Numbered from the stretch's first letter, positions 35,926-44,566 are shown. The stretch is 64,000 nt of DNA from CAYMPH01 sp964392365 (GCA_964392365.1 CAYMPH010000008.1:1-64000), one strand, 5' to 3'. A program made the numbers and translations. The notes: generated by a model from the letters alone, not told the origin.

Positions 35926-36711
35926 TTATGATCCCAACAGAGGAATAAGTTCCAGAACTCCATTTATTTCCTCTCTGGAACATATATAATTCGGCTTATG
36001 CTGCATTTTATCTAGATAATTTTTAACATTAGAAACTGCAGCTGTATTTATGAAAATATTACTGTTAAACATAGCTTCATCATTTAAACTGTCTCCAATA
36101 GTTAAAATTTGTTTTGAATCAAACGGCTTGTGAAATAATTTTTCCCATGAATTTCTGATTCCTTCAGCTTTATTTAATCCTTTAGGCATGATATGAATCT
36201 GGACATTACTGGATGTTGCATCAAACCCTGTAGTGCGGACAATTTCTTTTACATCATAAATTTCCTCAGATGTAAGATCACCTAAATCTATTGAAAAATC
36301 TGAAATTCTGAACATGTTATCAATGGCTTCGATAAGACGGGGAATTTTTACGCTGCATTTCAAGAAAACTTCTTTTAAATTATTTCTATGTTCACTTAAA
36401 TCGGTAGGTAAGTTTATTAAGTATTCACTTGATAAACTTCCATTTATTTTTCTGAACAGAATTGATCCGTTTTCTGCGATAATTCCGTTTACAGGTAAAT
36501 ATTCAGCTATGGCGGAAACCCAGCCTGCAGATCTGCCTGTGATAATAAAAAAGTGGATATTTTTTTTTCTTAATATTTCAATTGCAGAAAATAATTTTTT
36601 AGAAAAAAAGCCTTCTTCTGTAAGGGTGCCGTCCATATCAGAAAAAATTATTTTAATATTTTTTAATGAGATTAAATCTTCATTGTTTAATTCTGATAAA
36701 TTTTTAGGCAT
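35926..36711 (-). CDS. HAD-IIB (Cof-like) phosphatase
   Basis: The 261-residue protein has the HAD motifs in order: SDMDGTL (motif I, nucleophile Asp), FIITGRS (motif II), a lysine in KGLNKAEGI region (motif III), and TIGDSLNDEAMF (motif IV). The C2B-type cap between motifs II and III places it in the HAD-IIB group with Cof, mannosyl-3-phosphoglycerate and sucrose-phosphate phosphatases. The substrate is therefore likely a sugar phosphate but cannot be named. AGGAG precedes the ATG. It is transcribed convergently with the small Cys-rich gene. Confidence 0.86.
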   Translation of the reverse strand: MPKNLSELNNEDLISLKNIKIIFSDMDGTLTEEGFFSKKLFSAIEILRKKNIHFFIITGRSAGWVSAIAEYLPVNGIIAENGSILFRKINGSLSSEYLINLPTDLSEHRNNLKEVFLKCSVKIPRLIEAIDNMFRISDFSIDLGDLTSEEIYDVKEIVRTTGFDATSSNVQIHIMPKGLNKAEGIRNSWEKLFHKPFDSKQILTIGDSLNDEAMFNSNIFINTAAVSNVKNYLDKMQHKPNYICSREEINGVLELIPLLGS

Positions 36712-36859
36712 TAATTATTACTCCTGAGTAAATTAAAATACTTTGCAAAATATTATTGAACTAATTCAGAATATACAAATCATATCAAATACAGCAATAA
36801 TAATATTGAATTTTTTTTAGTGCTGATAAAAAGGAATTGATTTAGATTCCAATAAGTTG

Positions 36860-36898
36860 AAATTTGTCATATTAAAAATTGGAAATTTCTACAAATTT
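36860..36898. promoter_or_regulatory. Inverted repeat upstream of acyl-CoA dehydrogenase
   Basis: AAATTTGT (36860-36867) and ACAAATTT (36891-36898) form a perfect 8-base inverted repeat with 23 bases between, about 60-100 bases before the acyl-CoA dehydrogenase start. It could be a regulator site, but in such AT-rich DNA chance is a real alternative. Confidence 0.25.
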
Positions 36899-36956
36899 TT
36901 TTGTTCTAATATGGGATTTTCAAAAAAAATAAAAAAATAATCTTGAGGAGAAGGTA

Positions 36957-38654
36957 ATGATCCTGCTAAACCCTAAAAAATATGACAGAAAATTTCCGGA
37001 TGATAAAACCCGGAACATGATGCAGAAAACAATTGAATTTTTTGAAAAAAAAGGGAAGAAGAAACTTAAAGAGGATTTTCTTTCGAAAGTCTGGAACTAC
37101 GACTTTGTTGAATTCTTAAAAAAAGAACAGGTATTTGCAACACTCATGACTCCTGCCGGTTATGGCGATCCTGATTCAAAATGGGATACCTACCGTAATG
37201 TTAGTTTTGCAGAGATTACAGGATTTTTCGGGATTACATACTGGTATACATTTCAGGTTTCCATGCTTGGTCTTGCTCCAATTTTTATCGGCGGAAATGA
37301 GGAGATAAAGCATAAGACTGCTCAGCTTCTTAAAGAAGGCGGAGTTTTTGCATTTGGTCTTTCCGAGAAAGAGCATGGTGCTGATATTTACTCAAGTGAT
37401 ATGATGCTTTATCCTCAGCCTGACGGAACATATAAAGCTAATGGAGATAAATACTATATTGGAAACGGAAATGAAGCTGCGATAGTTTCAACCTTTGGTA
37501 AAATTGCAGATACTGAAGATTATGTATTCTTTGCAGTAAATTCAAAACATGAAAAATACGAATGCATTCAGAATACTGTTCCTGAAGCGAACTATGTTGC
37601 TGAATATGCGCTGCACGATTATCCAATTACAGAAGCCGATATCATCCAGAAGGGAAAGAAAGCCTGGGATGATATGCTGAACACAATCAATATATGCAAA
37701 TTTAATCTTGGCTTCGGAGCAATAGGAATGTGCACACATGCATTCTATGAAGCTATTGACCATGCAGCCAACAGAAATCTTTACGGGAAATTTGTAACAG
37801 ATTTTCCACACGTAAAAAAATTGTTTGTTGATTCATATTGCCGCTTAACAGCGATGAAACTTTTTGCAGACAGAGCAACAGATTATATGAGAACAGCCAG
37901 TGCTGAAGACAGAAGATATCTGCTGTATAATCCAATGGTTAAAATGAAAGTAACACGTGAAGGGGAAACTGTTATAGATCTTCTCTGGGATGTAATTGCA
38001 GCAAGAGGCTTCGAGAAAGAAACATTCTTCCAGATGGCAACACACGAGATCAGAATGCTGCCGAAGCTTGAAGGAACAGTTCATGTTAACATGGCGCTGA
38101 TTGTTAAATTCATGGCAAATTATTTCTTTAAACCGAAAGATTATCCTGAAATTCCGAGAATGATTGACTCGGCTGATGATACATTCCTTTTCGATCAGGG
38201 TCCAACAAGCGGACTTGGCAAGATTCAGTTCCATGATTACAATATTGCATACAACAGTGTTAATCTCCCTAACATTGAAATATTCAAAGAGCAGATTAAT
38301 ATTTTCAAGACTCTTCTTGTTAAGGCAAGCCCGACTCCGGAACAGTCAAAAGATATAGATTACCTGCTCGCTCTTGGAGAAATTTTAACTCTTGTTGCTT
38401 ATGGTCAGCTTATAATTGAAAGCTCAAAGCTTTATAAAATTGAAGATGATCTTCTTGATGAAATATTTGATTTTATGGTTCGTGATTTCTCAAAGTTTGC
38501 ACTCAATATCTATTCAAAGCCAAGCTCAAGTGATGATCAGAAAGAATTCTGTATGAAAATGATAAAAGCCCCTAAAACAAATGATGCACGATTCATGAAA
38601 ATCTGGGAGAAATATGCTTTTGCAATGAAGGGCCAATATAAGATGAACGATTAA
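36957..38654 (+). CDS. Acyl-CoA dehydrogenase family flavoprotein
   Basis: Acyl-CoA dehydrogenases oxidise acyl-CoA at the alpha-beta bond and pass electrons to ETF. The 565 residues follow the family plan: N-terminal helical domain, a beta-barrel middle (FAFGLSEKEHGADIYSSD with the conserved flavin-contact region), and a C-terminal helical domain holding the catalytic-base candidate Glu in the LPKLEGTVHVN motif, followed by about 170 extra residues. The extended C-terminus resembles the longer fatty-acyl or FadE-like group. No etfAB is in the window. The membrane Fe-S oxidoreductase at 55022 would be a plausible electron sink through ETF. A strong GAGGAGAAGG ribosome-binding site suggests high expression. 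Confidence 0.87.
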   Translation: MILLNPKKYDRKFPDDKTRNMMQKTIEFFEKKGKKKLKEDFLSKVWNYDFVEFLKKEQVFATLMTPAGYGDPDSKWDTYRNVSFAEITGFFGITYWYTFQVSMLGLAPIFIGGNEEIKHKTAQLLKEGGVFAFGLSEKEHGADIYSSDMMLYPQPDGTYKANGDKYYIGNGNEAAIVSTFGKIADTEDYVFFAVNSKHEKYECIQNTVPEANYVAEYALHDYPITEADIIQKGKKAWDDMLNTINICKFNLGFGAIGMCTHAFYEAIDHAANRNLYGKFVTDFPHVKKLFVDSYCRLTAMKLFADRATDYMRTASAEDRRYLLYNPMVKMKVTREGETVIDLLWDVIAARGFEKETFFQMATHEIRMLPKLEGTVHVNMALIVKFMANYFFKPKDYPEIPRMIDSADDTFLFDQGPTSGLGKIQFHDYNIAYNSVNLPNIEIFKEQINIFKTLLVKASPTPEQSKDIDYLLALGEILTLVAYGQLIIESSKLYKIEDDLLDEIFDFMVRDFSKFALNIYSKPSSSDDQKEFCMKMIKAPKTNDARFMKIWEKYAFAMKGQYKMND

Positions 38655-38689
38655 AAATTATAATTCAATACTTAGATTTAAATATAAAC

Positions 38690-38726
38690 AAAAATTAAAA
38701 CCCTCGCTTTGAGGGTTTTAATTTTT
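38690..38726. terminator. Bidirectional terminator between convergent genes
   Basis: A 16-bp arm ending in AACCCTC (38690-38705) pairs with its complement (38711-38726) around a GCTTT loop. A-rich on one side and T-rich on the other, it can terminate the acyl-CoA dehydrogenase transcript and, from the opposite direction, the C10-peptidase transcript, whose stop codon overlaps it. Confidence 0.88.
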
Positions 38727-39423
38727 ACTTAAAAGGCAATATTGCCATTATCCAGCGATCAGGTTTATTATAATTCCCATATTCTGATTTTATTGGTTTC
38801 CACAAATCATACCAGTTGTCAGAAATTCCTTCCCAGCCGAAGTTAAAATGAACAAAGAATTTTCCGGACTCAGTTTTAAATCCATCAATAACAAGAGCAT
38901 GTCCAAAGCCTTCGTCGCCAGGTTCATTGCCTTCAATAAATAGGAGAAGCGGCCGGTGTTGGATTAACTCGTTTGAGACAAATTTTTCAATATCCCTTTT
39001 GGAACTCTCAGGAAATCTAATGCGTTTTGTTTTTACTTTATAATGTTTTTCAAGCCTTTCACGTCTCACATCACTGTTGCCGGTATAATCGCCTGTACCG
39101 AAATCTTTTCCGGTAATTAATGCATTATACCAAAGGAAACGGGCAGTCTCAGTTTTATTAATTTCAGAAGTTAAATGATCAATTTTCGGGCTGATGTCTT
39201 TTAAGCTTATTGGCGGGTTTTCGAAATCAGCTGATACAGTATATTTTTTTCCTTTATAACTGGTTTGACCTGATGGAACTAAACCATGATGAAAAAGAAT
39301 CTGGGCAAGAGCTACAGACCAGCACCCGAGACGTTCATGTTCTGGTGAAAATAACGCATATGCATCTCTTTGCTTCCAGGTTGTTTTAATCAGCGGGGTT
39401 ATAACCTGTGTTTCAGCTTTCAA
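38725..39423 (-). CDS. C10 (streptopain-like) cysteine peptidase
   Basis: Catalytic features of peptidase family C10 are present: nucleophile region GCWSVALAQIL, the histidine in GHALVIDGFK, and the aromatic FNFGWEGISDNWY block that parallels the W-G-W-G-G-x-S-D segment of SpeB. The leader VITPLIKTTWKQRDAY matches the start of the mature C10 domain, so no inhibitory propeptide is encoded. The only canonical start in frame is TTG at 39423. However, the frame stays open back to a TAG at 39484-39486 and encodes a signal-peptide-like stretch (basic NRNR, then FYLISFLSFIFFFSI, then KAE) with no ATG, GTG or TTG. The product is probably secreted, but the start is unresolved. Confidence 0.78.
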   Translation of the reverse strand: MKAETQVITPLIKTTWKQRDAYALFSPEHERLGCWSVALAQILFHHGLVPSGQTSYKGKKYTVSADFENPPISLKDISPKIDHLTSEINKTETARFLWYNALITGKDFGTGDYTGNSDVRRERLEKHYKVKTKRIRFPESSKRDIEKFVSNELIQHRPLLLFIEGNEPGDEGFGHALVIDGFKTESGKFFVHFNFGWEGISDNWYDLWKPIKSEYGNYNKPDRWIMAILPFK

Positions 39424-39552
39424 TATAGAAAAGAAAAATATAAAAGATAAAAATGAAATTAAATAAAATGTTCTATTCCTATTCTATTACCTGCTTTTTT
39501 ATAACTTATGTAAAACAGTAATATTCAGTAATATATTTTTAGATTAAAATTT

Positions 39553-40197
39553 TCACCAGCCGCACAGGGACATTTCGCCGGATTTTTTATTTATTTTTAC
39601 TGAGAATTTCAAAACATCCTCTTCGCATTTATTTGTACAGTATTTGTGCGATCCTGTGAAATATGCAGTATAAGAATCTTTTTCATTTGCTTCTTTAACC
39701 AGGCATAGTTCTGAACCAAGATGCCAGTATGTTGTAATAATCTGAGATTCTATCAGAAACAGAACAAGCTTATCCGGTGATATTGATCTGAAAGCTGTAT
39801 CAAGAAATTTACCGATCATTTGCATTTCACCGGATTTTATTCTGGTTGCATCTTTTTTTTCAAGGTTTGAAAAATATTTTTTATTCACCAGAACTTTTTT
39901 TGGATTTTCTGTCAGTGCCAGAAAATATTCATTTTGAAAACAGTACTGCTTCAGGTTTTCCATGATAATAATTTTTTTTGAATCTATGGAAACAGTTTTA
40001 ATATGCCTGTTTTCTTCTTCCTCTTTATAGCTTCCTGTTAATCCGCTCCAGGGGTTTGTGTTTCTCGAGATCTCAATTTTTTTTATACAATTATCAGACA
40101 TGTTATTATTAATTTTTTTTAAAGTTTTTGTATGTGCATCAGCAATTAAAATAATCAATACTAAAGCAGCATTTATGAATATAAGTTTTTTTTTCAT
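39553..40197 (-). CDS. Secreted hypothetical protein
   Basis: The 214-residue precursor begins with MKKK and a hydrophobic stretch (LIFINAALVLIILIADA) consistent with a cleavable signal peptide. The mature part is lysine-rich with scattered cysteines, including CTNKC and a final LCGW, which could form disulfides outside the cytoplasm. No domain is recognised. An AAAGG ribosome-binding site precedes the ATG. It lies upstream of the C10 peptidase on the same strand with a 130-base gap; a functional link such as inhibitor or substrate is possible but only suggested by position. Confidence 0.62.
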   Translation of the reverse strand: MKKKLIFINAALVLIILIADAHTKTLKKINNNMSDNCIKKIEISRNTNPWSGLTGSYKEEEENRHIKTVSIDSKKIIIMENLKQYCFQNEYFLALTENPKKVLVNKKYFSNLEKKDATRIKSGEMQMIGKFLDTAFRSISPDKLVLFLIESQIITTYWHLGSELCLVKEANEKDSYTAYFTGSHKYCTNKCEEDVLKFSVKINKKSGEMSLCGW

Positions 40198-40294
40198 TTC
40201 CGGGCCTTTAATAATGGAGAATGTATATGCTTTGGATAATATTTTAGCTGAGAAAAATCAAGAAATAATTAGGATAGGATTGATTTTAGTTTTT

Positions 40295-40789
40295 TTAAAA
40301 TTGTTTATATGTAAAAATTTTAGTATCCTTCCCGTCATTATCAGCAGCTGAATCAAAAAAATCCCATCCTCGTTTTATATAATATTTTTCAAGAGTAGCA
40401 ATATCATTGCTTCCAAGGAAAAGGTGAAGTCTTTTAAAATTCAGAGATTTTGATTTTTCAATAACTTTATCTATAAGCATTGTGCCGATTCCGGATTTCC
40501 TGAATGATGGTAAAACATAAACTGAAGCAAGCCACGGATTAATATCCTTCCTTGACCAGAGGTCGTTTTCTTTTAAAGAAGCCATTCCTATTGGAAGAGT
40601 ATCTGCAACAGCTGCAAAAGTATATGGCATACTGTTTGATAAAGCGCGTTTTTTATATGCAGCGAGAAGAGTTGAAAATGGAATATCCCGTCCAGTGTAC
40701 CATTGACAGAAAGACCAGTGTGCAAGAATGGGATAAAACTCCGGGCATTCTGTTAATGGTATAATCCTTATATTCTGTTTATTGTTAAT
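40295..40789 (-). CDS. GNAT family N-acetyltransferase with unresolved start codon
   Basis: The acetyl-CoA-binding core is clear: VYVLPSFRKSGIGTMLIDKV (motif A with R-x-x-G-I-G) and the late YYIKRGWDFF strand. The first canonical start is ATG at 40630, which would remove the first strand and helices. Upstream in the same open frame the translation continues with normal GNAT N-terminal sequence (IRIIPLTECPEFYPILAHWS), but without any ATG, GTG or TTG. The best-placed candidate is ATT at 40789, six bases after GGAG, which itself overlaps the end of the upstream acyltransferase gene; AAT-ATA-AGG at 40774 is where MIR would be expected. I annotate from the ATT. A rare start, a start-loss mutation or a sequence error are all possible. 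Confidence 0.65.
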   Translation of the reverse strand: MNNKQNIRIIPLTECPEFYPILAHWSFCQWYTGRDIPFSTLLAAYKKRALSNSMPYTFAAVADTLPIGMASLKENDLWSRKDINPWLASVYVLPSFRKSGIGTMLIDKVIEKSKSLNFKRLHLFLGSNDIATLEKYYIKRGWDFFDSAADNDGKDTKIFTYKQF

Positions 40790-40791
40790 AA

Positions 40792-41934
40792 TTATCTCCA
40801 GTCAGAATAAAGAGATTCAATCTTATCCGGAATAACAATTGAGCTCAGCGGACTCGGGAAAAAAGTAAGAATGAGTTTTTTCGGGAAGAAAATAAATTTT
40901 GCTTTTTTCAAAGGCTTTGGATTGAAGTATGGGATATATGGTGTCTGAAGTCCGGCCCATCCGATTTCTTTTGTTCTCCAGCTCATGTATTTTGAAAGAT
41001 CAGCTGCTTCTTTTATGGAAAGTCTGTGCGTGTGTACAATATCGAGCCATCCGAAAGGAGCTGATTTCCCGAAACCTGAAAGATTGAATTTCCAGGCTAA
41101 AATAAAACCGTCAGGAATATCATTTTCGTCTGTGTGAACAACGCAATTAATTACAGAATGATTTATATACCAGATAAAGTCATCGTGGTCGTGAATTACA
41201 GCTATCTGGTTTTTTTCAACAAAGTCTTTCATCAGCTCAAAAAGTCTTTCACCGTCAGCCGGTTTAAAATTTCTGACTCTCGGATTATTTACTTTTTTTA
41301 CTCCCTGCAGCAATCCAAGAAATATTTTTTCATAAAATTTAAATTTTATAACCTGTGAAGTTCTTTTTATATCAAGAACCCGGATAATAAATTTATTAAT
41401 TTTATAAGCTTCTATCATGTACTTTGATAAATTAAGGGACTCTGCAGATGCCTTTGCACTGTTAATTCCATGTTCTTCCGGTTCAAACATTGCATAGGCT
41501 GCATCCACGCCCATAGGGATTCCGGTTGCAATCATCTTTGTTACCATATTCTTAGCTATTCCCTTACGCTGATGCTTCCAGTGAACCGCTTCCCAGGATG
41601 GTATAAAGCAGTTGAAAATTTTATCATTAATTTTCAGAATCCTAGGTATGCTTCCCATGAAACCAACAGTGTCGCCTGTTGCTTTATGAATTGCACGAAT
41701 AAACAGATCTTTTTTAAAATAAGGGGAACAGAACATGAATTTGAAAGTATCTTCATCAAACATAATAGTTCCGCCGTGTTTGGCAGTAGAATCCATATTT
41801 AAAAATGCAGTTTTAATAATATCAGCCAGCCTTGATGCTTCTGATTCAGTTAATGTGAATGACTCAATTATATATTCTTCTGATAATTTCTTATCAAAAC
41901 TTTTCTCAAGAATGCTTTCCATTACATTATCCAT
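40792..41934 (-). CDS. Double-GNAT acyltransferase resembling N-myristoyltransferase, copy 1
   Basis: The 380-residue protein has two GNAT-like halves. The first holds the acyl-CoA loop in AVHWKHQRKGIAKNMVTKMI, followed by a VDAAYAMFEPEE strand. The second opens with NPRVRNFKPADGERLFELM, continues through a strand INCVVHTDENDIPDGFIL, and ends with a LQTPYIPYFNPKPLKKAKF block. Segment order, spacing and the VHTH-like element are those of eukaryotic glycylpeptide N-tetradecanoyltransferase, which also is a fused GNAT pair. Clear bacterial NMT function is not established, so the call is structural. ATG 41934 is preferred over TTG 41943. It is about 60 percent similar by eye to the next gene upstream, a tandem duplication. 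Confidence 0.7.
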   Translation of the reverse strand: MDNVMESILEKSFDKKLSEEYIIESFTLTESEASRLADIIKTAFLNMDSTAKHGGTIMFDEDTFKFMFCSPYFKKDLFIRAIHKATGDTVGFMGSIPRILKINDKIFNCFIPSWEAVHWKHQRKGIAKNMVTKMIATGIPMGVDAAYAMFEPEEHGINSAKASAESLNLSKYMIEAYKINKFIIRVLDIKRTSQVIKFKFYEKIFLGLLQGVKKVNNPRVRNFKPADGERLFELMKDFVEKNQIAVIHDHDDFIWYINHSVINCVVHTDENDIPDGFILAWKFNLSGFGKSAPFGWLDIVHTHRLSIKEAADLSKYMSWRTKEIGWAGLQTPYIPYFNPKPLKKAKFIFFPKKLILTFFPSPLSSIVIPDKIESLYSDWR

Positions 41935-42107
41935 GTGTTCCAACCATATCCGATATAATATTAAAATCTAAACAGTTTTAGAATTTGTTTTGCGAAGTAT
42001 TTTTTTGTCAATGTTTTTAATTGATTAGTTAAAAAAAGTGAAAAATAGTGTAGAAATCTGCATGATATTTATTGAATTTAAAATATTTTTTAAAAATTAA
42101 TGTAGAA

Positions 42108-43205
42108 TTATCTCCAATCAAAAAATAATGTATCAAGCTTTTCCGGGAAAATAATATTTGTATTCAGGAAAAAAGAAAGAACTAACTTTTTTGGAAAGAA
42201 TACGAATTTTGCTTTTTTTAAAGGCTCTGGTTTAAAATAAGGAATATATGGAGATTGAATTCCAGACCATCCTCTTTCTTTAGCACTCTGACAAAGATAA
42301 TTTGATAAATCTACTGCTTCATTAAAACTTAAATTGTAATTATGTATGATATCAAGCCATCCGAAAGGAGTGGATTTCCCGAAACCTGAAAGATGAAATT
42401 TCCAGGCGAGCATTAACCCGTCTATTTTACCGGAATCATCTGTATGAACAACACAGTTGATTCCCGGCTGATTGAGATACCACTCAAAATCGGATTTATC
42501 GTGAATTATTGCGATATCATTTTTTTTATTAAGATCCAGCATTAAAAAATAAATCTGTTCTGCATCTTCTTTTCTATAATTTCGTATTCTGGGATTCTTG
42601 TTTTTTTTAATTTTCTGTAGTGATCCTAGATATATTTTTTCAAACCATTTCAGCTTAATCACTTCGGATGTTTTTTTTATATCAAAAACCCTTATTATAA
42701 ATTTGTTTGTCTTATATATGTCAACCATGGGGAAGTTAATTTTTTTTGTGGCAGATTTTGCGCTGTTAATTCCATGCTCTTCAGGCTCAAACATTGCATA
42801 TGCTGCATCAACGTTTTTTTGTTTGCCTGTTTCAATCATTTTAATAACCATTTCTCTGGCTATTCCTTTTCTTTTATGATTCCAGTGAACTGCTTCCCAT
42901 GACGGTATTATGCAATTATATATTTTATCTTTAACTTTTACTTTTCTGGGGATACTTCCCATGAATCCCACAGTTTCGCCGGTAGGCTTGTGTATGGCTC
43001 TGATGAATAAATCTTTATAAGGGTTAAACGGGGAGCAGAACATGAATCTGAATGTTTCTTCATCAAACTGTATTGTTCCGCCGGATTTTACTGCACTTTC
43101 CATGCTGAGAAAAGCATGCTGAATTAAATCAGCAAATCTTGAAGCTTCAGAATCTGTTAATGTAAATGATTCAATTAAATATTCATTAGTCGTATTATTT
43201 TCCAT
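42108..43205 (-). CDS. Double-GNAT acyltransferase resembling N-myristoyltransferase, copy 2
   Basis: The 365-residue paralogue of the downstream gene preserves the same landmarks: a leader YLIESFTLTDSEASRFADLI, the acyl-CoA loop AVHWNHKRKGIAREMVIKM, the mid strand VDAAYAMFEPEEHGINSAK, the second-half opener NPRIRNYRKEDAEQIYFLM and the C-terminal IQSPYIPYFKPEPLKKAKF. No signal peptide or membrane segment is visible. A 164-base AT-rich gap separates the two copies, so they may be transcribed separately. An inverted repeat TTAACA-N4-TGTTAA lies 34 bases upstream of the ATG. The substrate is unknown. Confidence 0.7.
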   Translation of the reverse strand: MENNTTNEYLIESFTLTDSEASRFADLIQHAFLSMESAVKSGGTIQFDEETFRFMFCSPFNPYKDLFIRAIHKPTGETVGFMGSIPRKVKVKDKIYNCIIPSWEAVHWNHKRKGIAREMVIKMIETGKQKNVDAAYAMFEPEEHGINSAKSATKKINFPMVDIYKTNKFIIRVFDIKKTSEVIKLKWFEKIYLGSLQKIKKNKNPRIRNYRKEDAEQIYFLMLDLNKKNDIAIIHDKSDFEWYLNQPGINCVVHTDDSGKIDGLMLAWKFHLSGFGKSTPFGWLDIIHNYNLSFNEAVDLSNYLCQSAKERGWSGIQSPYIPYFKPEPLKKAKFVFFPKKLVLSFFLNTNIIFPEKLDTLFFDWR

Positions 43206-43238
43206 AATTTTAACCGTATTTAATTTTTTAATAGAACC

Positions 43239-43254
43239 TTAACAATTCTGTTAA
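43239..43254. promoter_or_regulatory. Perfect TTAACA-N4-TGTTAA dyad upstream of acyltransferase copy 2
   Basis: The 16-base perfect inverted repeat lies 34 bases before the ATG at 43205. It shares half-site character with the four operator-like boxes at 18.9 and 33.6 kb (TTACA-N4-TGTTAA), but occurs singly, so it may bind the same or a related regulator, or reflect AT-richness. Confidence 0.35.
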
Positions 43255-43371
43255 TTTTTATAAAGTTAATAATTTGTCAATAAATTTTAACCAGTTAGTT
43301 AATTAAATCAATAATAGTGAAGTTTATCATTGTTATTTAAATGATAGTCTGATCAAGATTGGTTGTTTTTT

Positions 43372-44403
43372 TTATGAATTAATGCAGTTTAGTAAACTAA
43401 TCATTCTTAGAGTTACAAATTTACTCTGTTGATTAAGCTTTTCATTATTAATATTGAGCATACCCGGGGAAAGTGATTCGAGATTCCATCTTGAGTCTAT
43501 GTTTTGTTTATTGATTATAAAATTGAATGCTTCATTGACTTTAATATCAGCAAAGTTTCCTGATAAAGCCATGAGAATTAATCCTTCTAAAATATCATAC
43601 TGGCAGAAAAATGGAATTGATAAAAGCCTGAAATTCCGGTTCAGGTTTTTTCTTATTTTTGATGGAGTTGCGTTTGGCTGATCATTCAAAAAAAGTCTGT
43701 TTTCCAGGAAAAAATCAGCGGCTTTTCTGATAATTAAGCTGTGTTTATTATCTTTATTATCAAGAAGAAGTGCTTTCATGCATGCAGAAGTTGCAAATAC
43801 ACAGCTTCGAATTTCATTATTTAATTCACATTTTAAGCCATTACCGGTTTTATTGAGCATTATCTTTTTTAATATATCAGTGTTTGATATAAATGACGTA
43901 TGAAGCCATCCCCCGTCGTGTCTCTGGTTATCTATTATCCATCTGATTGCTGCATCTGCTGCATTATTTTGAACTGATGAAATGATGAAATATTCAGCCA
44001 TTAAACCTGTTAAACAGGCATCTTCTTTTTTCGGAAGAGATGATGCTGCAAATCCGCCTGAAGGAAGCTGTGAAACATTAACTAATGCTTCTGCTGTTTT
44101 GTTAATAATGTCATTGCGTGAATCAAGACCGAGATATGCTGCTTTGGCAAAATGCCACATTGAACCTGTATAAAATGCATCAAACTGATTTAAATTCCCG
44201 AGAATTCCGTTTTTAGTTTTAGCAAGAATTTTTTGAATATCCGGGCTGTTTTCAAGTTCAGAATAATCGTTTGAATCTGCATTTTTAAGTAATTTTTTTT
44301 TAGTCAGATATTTCACAACAGGATCGGAATCTTCTATAAGCCAGGGTAGAGGATCTGAATTTAGATATTTATTTAACATGTATACATTTAATAATATTAA
44401 CAT
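43372..44403 (-). CDS. Alpha/alpha-toroid (prenyltransferase/squalene-oxidase repeat-like) protein
   Basis: The 343-residue protein opens with LPWLIEDSDPVVKYLTKKKLL, the start typical of a widespread family of stand-alone toroid proteins often misnamed nitrogen fixation protein. Internal repeats contain the QxxGGW-type signature of terpenoid-cyclase/prenyltransferase toroids: LPSGGFAAS and NQRHDGGWLHTSF. The aspartate-rich DxDD catalytic motif of squalene cyclases is absent, so cyclase chemistry is unlikely. No enzymatic role is established. The ATG at 44403 lacks a ribosome-binding site; a start at the in-frame ATG near 44379 (MLNKYLNSD) is equally possible. Confidence 0.72.
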   Translation of the reverse strand: MLILLNVYMLNKYLNSDPLPWLIEDSDPVVKYLTKKKLLKNADSNDYSELENSPDIQKILAKTKNGILGNLNQFDAFYTGSMWHFAKAAYLGLDSRNDIINKTAEALVNVSQLPSGGFAASSLPKKEDACLTGLMAEYFIISSVQNNAADAAIRWIIDNQRHDGGWLHTSFISNTDILKKIMLNKTGNGLKCELNNEIRSCVFATSACMKALLLDNKDNKHSLIIRKAADFFLENRLFLNDQPNATPSKIRKNLNRNFRLLSIPFFCQYDILEGLILMALSGNFADIKVNEAFNFIINKQNIDSRWNLESLSPGMLNINNEKLNQQSKFVTLRMISLLNCINS

Positions 44404-44541
44404 CAGCTAATCAAATAAAATAATGCCTTGTAAATAAAAAATTAATAGTGGACAAATCAGTTTAATTATATAAAAAAGAAATCAGGAAAATTGGAAATTA
44501 TTATAGAAATTAATGAATAAATACTAAAGAAAACTTCTCTT

Positions 44542-44566
44542 TTTCTCCGTTAATATAACAGAGAAA
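44542..44566. promoter_or_regulatory. Palindromic site upstream of the DUF4234 gene
   Basis: TTTCTC and GTT (44542-44551) mirror AAC and GAGAAA (44557-44566) around AATAT, a 25-base near-palindrome 35 bases upstream of the ATG at 44602. It could be an operator; the rest of the 198-base gap between the divergent genes shows nothing else. Confidence 0.35.

Noticed and set aside
43372..44403. Calling the toroid protein a squalene cyclase or a nitrogen-fixation protein
   Set aside because: The DxDD catalytic motif is missing, and the nitrogen-fixation name is a known propagation error for this family type.
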